Shown: piece after piece, positions 7,343 to 13,542 of the stretch | How the letters are laid out: each line of letters begins with the position of its first letter | Numbering within the stretch: position 1 is the first letter of the stretch | Notes under the pieces: model-generated | Seen by the model: the letters and a program-made list of their open reading frames with translations, nothing else | Databases searched by the model: none | Told to the model about the DNA's origin: nothing | Assembly: GCA_937995745.1 (NCBI GenBank) | Contig: CALKIU010000029.1 | Coordinates: forward strand, 1-13,626 | Reading direction: 5' to 3' | DNA: 13,626 nucleotides | Source of the DNA: an uncultured Bacillaceae bacterium | GTDB taxonomy: Bacteria; Bacillota; Bacilli; Bacillales; Cytobacillaceae | Position numbers and translations under genes: made by a program

Positions 7343-7669
7343 TCAAAAAAAGACAATTCTCACGCTTCCTTCCTCCCGGGCCGTTGTTAAACAATTTTCC
7401 ATGAATTCAAGAATTTGTTTTCTGTCCCAGATCCAATCTTCGTCCGCGAACGGGATGTCCTTTTTAAACCTTTCTCTGAAATCGTGAAGCGCTTTTTCGA
7501 TTTCCTGCCTCGTGTAGACGGCGGTGGCGCCGATGCCGCTGACGCCGCCGTTATATTTTTGCGCGTCGAGCAGGTCATAGAGGATGTTGGCATGATGATT
7601 CCACATCGAAAAACGGGCATAGGCGATTTCTTTACCGGACCGGTTTATTCCATAAATGTCGTGTCCCAT
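7343..7669 (-). CDS. Hypothetical protein, 108 residues
   Basis: This small soluble protein starts MGHDIYG and has no signal peptide or membrane helix. It is rich in Tyr, Trp and His in the first half (ARFSMWNHHANILYDLL), with a Gly-rich turn GGVSGIGAT (about 42-50). The second half is helical and charged, with two Trp in DEDWIWD (about 77-83). I have an impression of similar uncharacterised Bacillus proteins starting MGHDI but cannot name a family. The ATG at 7669 is chosen because AGGAG lies nine bases upstream; a TTG at 7675 is too close. No promoter is obvious in the palindrome-rich region upstream. The reading frame and ribosome site make it a credible gene of unknown function. Confidence 0.65.
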   Translation of the reverse strand: MGHDIYGINRSGKEIAYARFSMWNHHANILYDLLDAQKYNGGVSGIGATAVYTRQEIEKALHDFRERFKKDIPFADEDWIWDRKQILEFMENCLTTAREEGSVRIVFF

Positions 7670-7875
7670 GCGCAATTTCTCCTTTCATGATCAAGTTTTG
7701 AAAAATCGCCCGGAGTTTCCGGGGAAACAACACAGCACAGTTTTTCCGGAGAACAAAATCATTGATTTTTAAAATGGCTGAGGATTTCCGGGAATTCCTA
7801 ATCGAGGGGTCCCCCATAGCGGGACAAAGAAGTTTTTCCAAATCCGCTGCAGGGATGAGGTTGGTGAAGGGAAAA

Positions 7876-7900
7876 AGGAGGTGCCGGCCGGGGCCGGCAC
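7876..7900 (-). terminator. Perfect GC palindrome with T-run, possible terminator
   Basis: Arms GTGCCGGCC and GGCCGGCAC (7881-7889, 7892-7900) form a perfect 9-bp stem with a 2-nt centre. On the minus strand it is followed by CTCC and then TTTTT, so it could be a terminator with a slightly delayed U-tract. No gene lies just upstream on that strand, so it may end a small RNA or be a plain palindrome. On the plus strand AAGGAGGTG looks like a ribosome site but no start codon follows at usable distance. Confidence 0.4.
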
Positions 7901-8130
7901 ATTCACAGCAACGAACTGCGATCGTATGGATACTACCACAGTCAGAAGTTCGGCTGTTTTGCCGAGAAGGCCAAGAGAATTCTCTTTAATATTTTCATAT
8001 TTTCGCAAACATATCAAATAAGGAATAGGCGGAATTCCCTTACATACGGATCATTTTCCCGCGCCGCTTCCCGCAAAAAGAACGTTGCTTCAACCGATTT
8101 CCCCTTTTTAGGCCGGTGTCCCCGAAATAA

Positions 8131-8167
8131 ACAAAAAAGAGCACCCGGAACGGTCCGGATACTCTTT
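8131..8167 (-). terminator. Rho-independent terminator, minus strand
   Basis: On the minus strand, AAAGAG (8167-8162) and CTCTTT (8141-8136) enclose CCGGA/TCCGG with 3-nt internal bulges. The stem runs into a TTTTTTG tail. It is correctly oriented for transcripts from the phosphatase-like gene, though it lies about 260 bases beyond its stop codon, leaving a long 3' tail. Confidence 0.65.
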
Positions 8168-8395
8168 CTCTCTGAAAAAACTCCGGCGCAACCAATTCCG
8201 TATTGCCCAAACCATCATGCGGGCCGGAATTCCTGCAACCGCACAAACACAAAAATCCGCGAAACTTACTTTGAGAGGTGTGCATGATTGTGCCGCTGCT
8301 CCATGGGAATACGGTAAAGTTGAATTCCCGGGGATGCCCCGCAGAATAAACGGAGGCTTCAGGAACCGGGGCACCCCCGGGAATTGGGAGGCCCG

Positions 8396-8418
8396 GGATT
8401 TCGGGCAGCCCGAAATCC
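8396..8418 (-). other. Perfect 11-bp hairpin after the phosphatase-like gene
   Basis: Arms GGATTTCGGGC and GCCCGAAATCC with a 1-nt centre give a perfect dyad that ends eight bases beyond the stop codon. No T-run follows in either direction, so it is not a canonical intrinsic terminator. It could protect the mRNA 3' end, with true termination at 8131-8167. Confidence 0.5.
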
Positions 8419-8425
8419 GTCCTCC

Positions 8426-10219
8426 CTATTCCTTTATAATTCCAAACTCATGAACTTTTTCCACTTTGCGTTCTTCGCCTTCAAGCAATTCGCCGGAAAC
8501 TTGATAGATTCCCACGGTCAGTTTGTTTCCTTCCACTTTGTAAATGGCGAAGTTTTGCACGGCCGAGTCGCGGGCGTTGGAATGGGATTCCTTGAAGGCA
8601 TCCGTTTCTTGCGGCTGGCCGCCGAAGGCAAACAAATCATTGTAGTAGTCCAAATCTTCTTGGGTCATCCAGTCCAGCTTCGGACGGACTTTTTTCAAAT
8701 GATCCAATCCTTTGTTGTAAATGTCGTCATATGTTTTCGTGCCGCCCGTGTTCGGAAGCACAAACACCGTTCCGGCGGGGTTTTTATAATATTCAATGCC
8801 GTCTTCCGTCACCGTTTCCGCTTCAACGACTTTTCCGTTGGAGAAGTTTTCTTTGCTGGGCACAAAAGCCAACGGTTTCGTTCTCGAAATCACATGATCA
8901 TGTCCTTGCAAAGCGAGGTCCACATCCAGCTCATCAATCAATTGCATGAACTCTTCGCGGACTTTTTGCACATCTTCGTCCTGGAGGGAGTGGTACGATT
9001 TTGAGAATATCGGTTTGTGATAAGTTAAAATGACCCATTTCGCCCCATTTTCCCGCGCTTTTTTAATATCTTCTTTGATCCAAGCCAGCTGCTCGTCGCC
9101 GATCGCTTTGCCGTCAGGATTTTTATTATCATTGGTGTTTACAACGACAAAATGTACGCCGTTGTAGTCAAAAGAATAGTAGGAACCTCCGGAAATTTGA
9201 TTGTTCGTCACCGGAACGTTAATATGCTCGTTGAATTTTTCCGTTACCGGTCCGCCGCCGTTCAAAGAGTATTCATCATGGTTCCCGGGCGCGACGACAA
9301 GCGGCTGTTTCAGCCAAGATTCTTCCGATTGGGTAAAAATGTCCACCCATTCATCTTCCACTTCGGCAATTTCCACCAAATCGCCCGTGTGGAGGACAAA
9401 GTCCGCACCGCCGGCTGTTTCCAGAGCCCGTTTAATCGTATCCGCTCCAAATGCGGCCTCATTGCGCACATTTTCATTCCAAAAAGCGTTTTGCGTGTCC
9501 GTATACTGGATGAATGTAAAGGCTTCGCCGTCATCACCGGACGTTTTGAAGGTGCCGACCTTGCTTTTCTCGCCGGATTCGCTGCCGACTTGATAATAAT
9601 AGACCGTGTTCGGTTCGAGGCCGGTGGCCAACGCTTTATAGGAATATTCTTTTACGTCAATGAGTTCGATATGTCCTCTTTCCTCTCCGCTTGTCCAGCC
9701 CGTCCCTTTTTTGCCTTCATCGGTAAAATAACCGTTAATGACCGGTTCGCCGTCTTTCCCCGTAACGGGCTTTCCTTCTTCGTCTTTTTCAACGTCGGCA
9801 AAGATAAAATATCCGTCTTTTGTCCGCTCGGCATAGCGGTTTGTGACCTCCTTGGCCTCCGCTTTAAAAGCTTTCGCATCGCTCATGTCCTTGGATTTGC
9901 TGACCCACACATAAGAATCTTCAAACAGATCAGTCGTGTACCAGTTAAAGCCCATTTGTGTTCTCGTATCGCCGTGAAAGGTGACAATGATGCGGTTCGG
10001 CGTGTTGTTCGGTTCGATTTCGGCCACTTCCGGCTTGCTGTCCAGCAGCTTCGTTTCTTTAGAACCCGCTGTTTCCCCGGTGTTCGCATTTTGCGACCTG
10101 GCGGATGAATTTTCTGAATCTTGCTGGCAGCCCCATAATATGAAAGGAATCAATAACAGGCAAAAAATAAAGGCTGCCCTCCAAAACCCCTTTATCGTTT
10201 TTCCATTCATATTCTGCAC
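8426..10219 (-). CDS. Lipoprotein metallophosphoesterase with purple acid phosphatase-type N-terminal domain
   Basis: This 597-residue surface lipoprotein has a basic N-terminus, a hydrophobic helix and the sequence ILWGC with Cys31 as lipidated residue; Trp two before Cys is unusual for a lipobox. A purple-acid-phosphatase N-terminal (fibronectin-III-like) domain spans about 75-227, including PNRIIVTFHGD and YYYQVGSESG. The calcineurin-like phosphoesterase domain follows, with all metal motifs: DTQ (Asp241), GDL (Asp280), GNHD (Asn313/His314), YHKP (His401) and GHDH (His440/His442). It should hydrolyse phosphate esters outside the membrane with a two-metal centre; the substrate is unknown. 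I chose GTG at 10219 because GGAGG lies seven bases upstream; an ATG at 10210 is the alternative. No clear Pho-type boxes or -35 are seen upstream, only a GATAAT at 10275-10270. Confidence 0.87.
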   Translation of the reverse strand: MQNMNGKTIKGFWRAAFIFCLLLIPFILWGCQQDSENSSARSQNANTGETAGSKETKLLDSKPEVAEIEPNNTPNRIIVTFHGDTRTQMGFNWYTTDLFEDSYVWVSKSKDMSDAKAFKAEAKEVTNRYAERTKDGYFIFADVEKDEEGKPVTGKDGEPVINGYFTDEGKKGTGWTSGEERGHIELIDVKEYSYKALATGLEPNTVYYYQVGSESGEKSKVGTFKTSGDDGEAFTFIQYTDTQNAFWNENVRNEAAFGADTIKRALETAGGADFVLHTGDLVEIAEVEDEWVDIFTQSEESWLKQPLVVAPGNHDEYSLNGGGPVTEKFNEHINVPVTNNQISGGSYYSFDYNGVHFVVVNTNDNKNPDGKAIGDEQLAWIKEDIKKARENGAKWVILTYHKPIFSKSYHSLQDEDVQKVREEFMQLIDELDVDLALQGHDHVISRTKPLAFVPSKENFSNGKVVEAETVTEDGIEYYKNPAGTVFVLPNTGGTKTYDDIYNKGLDHLKKVRPKLDWMTQEDLDYYNDLFAFGGQPQETDAFKESHSNARDSAVQNFAIYKVEGNKLTVGIYQVSGELLEGEERKVEKVHEFGIIKE

Positions 10220-10584
10220 TGCATTTCCTCCCCTGCCTCTTTTCGTAGACTCTTTCAAAAAACTCTATCATTATCATAACGGGTGAATGTTTATTTATGG
10301 TAAATTCCAAATTAATAAGTTTTAATTTTCTTTGAAGTTTTGCCAGACGGCCGTTTTTTAAAAACTTCCCGGCGGAACCGGGTTTATCCGCCAACGGCCC
10401 GCTTTGTCCAAGGAAGCCGTTTTCGCGCGCAAGTCCTGCCGGAGGCGCTCTCACCAAAAAGGTTTCCGGAACCGATGACGAACGTGTCAAATTTGTATTT
10501 TGGATTCGGCTTAATGAACCGATAAAGTTATTTCTTGAAATTTTTTTCAGGTCATCTGTTTTTTCTATTTCCAAACAAAACCGC
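10220..10584. other. Intergenic stretch between divergent genes
   Basis: This holds no gene I can support. A 171-codon minus-strand frame (10059-10574) runs into the phosphatase-like gene in a different frame and has no family content. The GC-rich island at 10345-10480 contains small CCGG palindromes. A stretch at 10349-10363 (GGCCG, T-run, A-run) is echoed at 11868-11888. Confidence 0.4.
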
Positions 10585-10606
10585 TTTAATTCGCTAATAA
10601 GTTAAA
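10585..10606 (+). promoter_or_regulatory. Upstream operator-like dyad of the ABC importer
   Basis: Imperfect dyad with arms TTTAA and TTAAA around TTCGCTAATAAG. Its core TTCGCTAATAA (10590-10600) is repeated in inverted form at 10669-10679, so the two sites flank the promoter about 78 bases apart, centre to centre. It ends nine bases before the -35. Confidence 0.5.
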
Positions 10607-10615
10607 CTTTTCTTA

Positions 10616-10644
10616 TTGACACCCCTGTTTTGTGATGCTAAGAT
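10616..10644 (+). promoter_or_regulatory. Sigma-A promoter of the ABC importer
   Basis: TTGACA (10616-10621, perfect -35) is followed after exactly 17 bases by TAAGAT (10639-10644, four of six). The predicted start is near 10651, giving a leader of about 100 nt before the binding-protein gene. No T-box or known riboswitch motif is visible in the leader. Confidence 0.8.
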
Positions 10645-10661
10645 AGTTTTGCGATATAACC

Positions 10662-10685
10662 TTTTAGTTTATTAGCGAACTAAAA
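10662..10685 (+). promoter_or_regulatory. Downstream operator-like dyad of the ABC importer
   Basis: Perfect 8-bp arms TTTTAGTT (10662-10669) and AACTAAAA (10678-10685) surround TATTAGCG. It lies at about +12 to +35 relative to the predicted start, a classic repressor position. It shares the 11-nt core with the dyad upstream of the promoter. The arm style resembles sites of MarR-like or similar dimeric regulators, but I cannot identify the regulator. Confidence 0.55.
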
Positions 10686-10753
10686 TGTCTCTCCGAAAAC
10701 ACAGTTTTAAAATTCTATCAATAATAAAAATAAAAGAAAGGCAGCTGGATGGA

Positions 10754-11545
10754 ATGAAACGGTTCGGAAAAATTCTTGTCGCCATATTGGTTTTCACATT
10801 GCTTGCAGCTTGTTCGTCCGATGACGCAGCCAAAGACTCAAAGAATACAAACGGCAAAGAAAAACTGGTCATCGGAATTGACGATACATTTGCGCCGATG
10901 GGATTCCGCGATGAAAATAATGAAATTGTCGGCTTTGACATCGACCTCGCCAAAGCGACCGGCGAAAAAATGGGCAGGGAAGTCGTCATCCAGCCGATTG
11001 ACTGGAGCACAAAAGAAGCGGAATTAAGCAGCGGCAGAATTGACTTGATTTGGAACGGCTACACTATTACCGAGGAAAGAAAAAAGAAAGTTTTGTTCAC
11101 AAAACCGTACTTGGCCAACTCCCAAGTCGTGGCCACATTGAAAGATTCACCGATTGAAAAACTCGACGATCTCGCAGGAAAAAAAGTCGGCCTCCAAGCG
11201 CAATCTTCCGCAAGCATTGCCCTGGATTCGGCCCCGATTAAATCGGAGATTGCGGAAATCCATGAATATAAAACGAACGTCCTTGCCCTGCAGGATCTGG
11301 AAAACGGCCGCGTTGACGCCGTAGTCATTGACGAAGTCGCCATTAACTACTACATGACGATAAAACCGGACAAGTTTAAAGTTCTCGACGAATCTTTGGC
11401 GCCTGAACAATATGCGGTCGGCGTCAAAAAAGGAAACGAGGAACTGCTGGAAGAAGTCCAAAAAGCCATCGATGAACTAATCGCCGACGGTACGGCGGCG
11501 AAAATTTCGGAAAAGTGGTTCGGTGAAGATAAAATTTTAAAATAA
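10754..11545 (+). CDS. Amino-acid ABC transporter, substrate-binding lipoprotein
   Basis: This 263-residue extracytoplasmic solute-binding protein of family 3 captures a polar amino acid outside the membrane for the permease and ATPase encoded downstream. The N-terminus MKRFGK is followed by a hydrophobic helix and the lipobox LAAC (Cys20). The family signature GFDIDLAKATGEKM is at 60-73. The ligand-contact regions DDTFAPMGF and WNGYTITEERKKK (100-112) match glutamine/cystine/arginine-type binding proteins. The exact amino acid cannot be read from the sequence. I chose ATG at 10754 because the signal peptide begins there and GAAAGG lies 12 bases upstream. An in-frame ATG at 10685 would add 23 residues, start inside the operator dyad and spoil the signal peptide. 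The permease gene follows only after 407 nt. Confidence 0.93.
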   Translation: MKRFGKILVAILVFTLLAACSSDDAAKDSKNTNGKEKLVIGIDDTFAPMGFRDENNEIVGFDIDLAKATGEKMGREVVIQPIDWSTKEAELSSGRIDLIWNGYTITEERKKKVLFTKPYLANSQVVATLKDSPIEKLDDLAGKKVGLQAQSSASIALDSAPIKSEIAEIHEYKTNVLALQDLENGRVDAVVIDEVAINYYMTIKPDKFKVLDESLAPEQYAVGVKKGNEELLEEVQKAIDELIADGTAAKISEKWFGEDKILK

Positions 11546-11587
11546 CGCCCTCCTTAGAAAATACATCATTTTAAAGGAATGTCCCCC

Positions 11588-11740
11588 TTTGGACATATAT
11601 CTTTTAAAATCGTCTTTTGACATATTCTTTAAAACCGTCTTTTGACATATATCATTAAAATCGCCTTTGGACATATATCATTAAAATCGCCTTTGGACAT
11701 ATATCATTTTTAAAGTCATATCCGCCTTGGATATACATCT
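11588..11740. repeat. Array C: tandem 25-27-nt repeats between binding-protein and permease genes
   Basis: Units begin at 11588, 11615, 11640, 11666 and 11692, with a decayed start at 11727. Each reads roughly TTTGGACATATATC, then TTTTAAAATC or ATTAAAATC, then GCC or GTC. Units three and four differ by one base. There is no internal dyad, so it differs from arrays A and B. The period is not a multiple of three, so it does not encode a repeat protein. Confidence 0.88.
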
Positions 11741-11741
11741 G

Positions 11742-11773
11742 GAAAAGCAATCGGTGGAAACTGATTGCTTTTC
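11742..11773 (+). terminator. Intercistronic hairpin, possible partial terminator
   Basis: A perfect 11-bp stem GAAAAGCAATC/GATTGCTTTTC (11742-11752 with 11763-11773) with a 10-nt loop is followed by TCTCTGTTT, a weak T-rich tail. Its position after the binding-protein gene suggests partial termination or 3'-end protection, which would give more binding protein than permease and ATPase. Confidence 0.55.
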
Positions 11774-11856
11774 TCTCTGTTTGGCGCGGATACGACAAAG
11801 CGCCTGCATGGCGGTGCCAATCCGGCAGCTGTTCAATGGACGAACCGGCGGCAACT

Positions 11857-11888
11857 GGCCGCTTTTTGAAAAATTTTAAAAAACGGCC
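11857..11888 (+). other. Second intercistronic hairpin, before the permease gene
   Basis: Arms GGCCGCTTTTT (11857-11867) and AAAAAACGGCC (11878-11888) pair with one mismatch around a 10-nt A/T loop. No T-run follows. It lies about 50 bases before the permease ribosome site and could affect processing or translation; function unknown. Confidence 0.4.
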
Positions 11889-11952
11889 CGGCCGGGTGCT
11901 GAATAGGAAATGGGGAGCAATAGACCGCTTTTTGGACAGGAGGATATTGTGC

Positions 11953-12612
11953 ATGTCTTTTGATTACATCAATATGGTCATCCGCCCCATGCTGGAAGGA
12001 ACAAAAATCACGCTGTTGCTGTTTTTTATTGTGATTGCCACTTCCATTCCGTTGGGGTTTATCATTACTTTGCTGGGGAGAACGCGCTTTAAGCCGCTCA
12101 CTTGGCTCGTGAATGCTTATATTTATGTCATGCGGGGAACGCCGCTGTTGTTGCAATTGTTATTTATCGTTTTCGGTTTGCCGATGATTCCCGTGATTGG
12201 GGAATATTTGGTGCTGGAGCGATTCACGGCCGCCTGCATCGGATTTGTGCTGAACTACGCGGCTTATTTTGCGGAAATTTTCCGCGGAGGGCTGCTTGCC
12301 ATTGACAAAGGGCAATATGAAGCGGCTCAAGTTCTCGGCCTGAACAAATGGCAGACGACCACCCGGATCATTATCCCGCAAATGTTCCGGATCGCTTTGC
12401 CGGCGATGACGAACGAAACGGTCAATTTGGTGAAAGACACGTCTCTGTTGTATGCGGTGGCCGTTCCGGAATTGCTGCATTTTGCGCAAACGGCCGTCAA
12501 CCGCGACTTCACGATAGTTCCGTATTTTGTGGCGGCAGGTATTTATTTAGTCATCACGATGATCGTCACATTCTTGCTGAGAAGAACGGAAAGAAGATTT
12601 CAATTTGAATGA
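11953..12612 (+). CDS. Amino-acid ABC transporter, permease subunit
   Basis: This 219-residue permease belongs to the His/Glu/Gln/Arg/opine family and forms the transmembrane channel of the importer, normally as a dimer. It has about five helices. Family landmarks are YVMRGTPLLLQL (about 58-69), NYAAYFAEIFRGG (101-113), and the EAA loop that contacts the ATPase (EAAQVLGLNKW ... IIIPQ, about 123-143). KDTSLLYAV then leads into the last helix and a basic C-terminus. The ATG at 11953 has AGGAGG nine bases upstream. An open frame extends 39 codons further upstream but crosses the 11857-11888 hairpin and lacks family similarity. The stop codon TGA overlaps an ATG (ATGA) belonging to the ATPase frame, so the two genes are translationally close. 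Confidence 0.93.
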   Translation: MSFDYINMVIRPMLEGTKITLLLFFIVIATSIPLGFIITLLGRTRFKPLTWLVNAYIYVMRGTPLLLQLLFIVFGLPMIPVIGEYLVLERFTAACIGFVLNYAAYFAEIFRGGLLAIDKGQYEAAQVLGLNKWQTTTRIIIPQMFRIALPAMTNETVNLVKDTSLLYAVAVPELLHFAQTAVNRDFTIVPYFVAAGIYLVITMIVTFLLRRTERRFQFE

Positions 12613-12626
12613 GGATGAGTGGAATT

Positions 12627-13451
12627 ATGGCCATGATTGAAGTAAAAAATCTAAAGAAATCTTTCGGCTCATTGGAAGTGTTGAAAAATATCAGCTTTGA
12701 AGTCCATAAAAATGAAGTGGTGGCTATCATTGGTCCGTCCGGTTCGGGAAAAAGCACTTTGCTGAGAAGCCTGGTCCATTTGGAACAAATCGATGGCGGG
12801 GACATTGCCATCTCGGGACGCTATTTGGTGAAAAACGGCGTGTATGCCAAATCGAGCGAAATTAAGAAAATCACTGTCAAGATGGGCATGGTGTTTCAAC
12901 ATTTTCAGCTGTTTCCCCATCTGACGGTAAGACAAAACCTGGAATTGGCGCCGAAACTTGTGAAAAAGGAGCCTCCGGAAGAGATTAGAAAAAGAAGCCA
13001 GGATCTCCTGGAAAAGGTCGGTTTGATTAATCACGCAGACGCCTATCCGGCGAGGCTGTCCGGCGGCCAAAAACAGCGCGTGGCCATCGCCCGGGCGCTT
13101 ATGATGAATCCGGACATCCTTCTTTTTGACGAACCGACATCCGCCCTGGACCCGGAACTGACCGGCGAAGTGCTGAAGGTGATGAAAAAATTGGCGGAAG
13201 AACATATGACAATGGTCGTCGTCACTCATGAAATGGGCTTTGCCCGGGATGTCGCCGACAGGGTCATCTTCATGGACAACGGCGAAATCGTCGAAACCGG
13301 AACACCCGAAGAAATCTTCAGCCGCCCCCAAAACGAACGCACCAAAACCTTCCTCGGCAAATGGAACGGCATCGGCGGGACAGGGGGACAGGTTCGGTGT
13401 CCCAATGGGACAGGGGGACAGGTACGTCGTCCCAAAATTTCGATGGGATAA
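12627..13451 (+). CDS. Amino-acid ABC transporter, ATP-binding subunit, with repeat-derived tail
   Basis: This 274-residue ATPase powers the importer at the inner membrane face. All motifs are intact: Walker A GPSGSGKST (36-44), Q-loop MVFQHFQLFPHLTV (Gln91), signature LSGGQKQR (144-151), Walker B ILLFDEP (164-170), D-loop SALD, and H-loop VVVTHEMG (His201). This is the GlnQ/polar amino-acid subfamily, whose members usually end near the FLGK here (residue 245). The extra 29 residues, including two GTGGQVR copies ten residues apart, are encoded by a palindromic repeat pair and are probably disordered. The start is uncertain: ATGs at 12609, 12615, 12627 and 12633 are all in frame. I chose 12627 since the family begins at about MIEVKNL and GTGGA lies just upstream. 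A terminator follows at 13491. Confidence 0.92.
   Translation: MAMIEVKNLKKSFGSLEVLKNISFEVHKNEVVAIIGPSGSGKSTLLRSLVHLEQIDGGDIAISGRYLVKNGVYAKSSEIKKITVKMGMVFQHFQLFPHLTVRQNLELAPKLVKKEPPEEIRKRSQDLLEKVGLINHADAYPARLSGGQKQRVAIARALMMNPDILLFDEPTSALDPELTGEVLKVMKKLAEEHMTMVVVTHEMGFARDVADRVIFMDNGEIVETGTPEEIFSRPQNERTKTFLGKWNGIGGTGGQVRCPNGTGGQVRRPKISMG
13377..13433. repeat. Tandem GGGACA...TGTCCC palindromic repeat (REP-like)
   Basis: Two 27-nt units at 13377-13403 and 13407-13433, 30 nt apart, share GGGACAGGGGGACAGGT. Each ends GTCCC, so the ends pair (GGGACA/TGTCCC; GGGAC/GTCCC). They lie wholly inside the ATPase frame. Similar GGGACAGGGGGACAGGT palindromes are, from memory, scattered through Bacillota genomes and resemble REP elements mobilised by Y1-type transposases; no such transposase is in this window. 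Confidence 0.75.
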
Positions 13452-13490
13452 GAATATACAGGATGACAGGTGTCCGTTCCGGATTAAAAA

Positions 13491-13525
13491 CAGTGCTGTT
13501 ATTCGAGTGGCAGCACTGCTTTTTA
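13491..13525 (+). terminator. Rho-independent terminator of the ABC importer operon
   Basis: Arms CAGTGCTG (13491-13498) and CAGCACTG (13511-13518) form an 8-bp stem with a 12-nt loop, followed by CTTTTTATG and then a T-run. It lies 40 bases beyond the ATPase stop codon. Confidence 0.88.
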
Positions 13526-13542
13526 TGATTTTTTGTGTTCAG

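Larger units (their letters stand above)
7670..8425. other. Gene-free, palindrome-rich stretch
   Basis: About 750 nt with no convincing gene. It holds three strong hairpins (7881-7900, 8136-8167, 8396-8418) and several CCGGAATTCC-like palindromes (around 7790, 8030, 8225, 8320). A minus-strand transcript starting near 7985 and ending at the 7881-7900 hairpin is conceivable. Short open frames here lack ribosome sites and family features. Confidence 0.45.

Noticed and set aside
7881..7900. Plus-strand gene starting just after the AAGGAGGTG text
   Set aside because: The only candidate start (GTG) is inside the ribosome-site-like sequence, with no start codon at proper spacing.
7769..8017. 82-codon minus-strand frame in the gene-free block
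   Set aside because: No ribosome site, it runs through the GC palindrome, and the peptide has no family character; a non-coding RNA is a better guess for that strand.
9152..10108. 318-codon plus-strand frame opposite the phosphatase-like gene
   Set aside because: The minus frame has all phosphoesterase motifs; the plus frame has no recognisable domain or ribosome site.
10349..10363. Repeat shared between 10349-10363 and 11868-11888 (GGCCG plus T/A run)
   Set aside because: Only about 15 low-complexity bases match, too little to call a repeat family.
10059..10574. 171-codon minus-strand gene upstream of the phosphatase-like gene
   Set aside because: It overlaps the 5' end of that gene in another frame, has no ribosome site, and would cover the likely control region.
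10685..10753. N-terminal extension of the binding protein from ATG 10685
   Set aside because: This start lies at the edge of the operator-like dyad, has no ribosome site, and would put 23 extra residues before a normal lipoprotein signal peptide.
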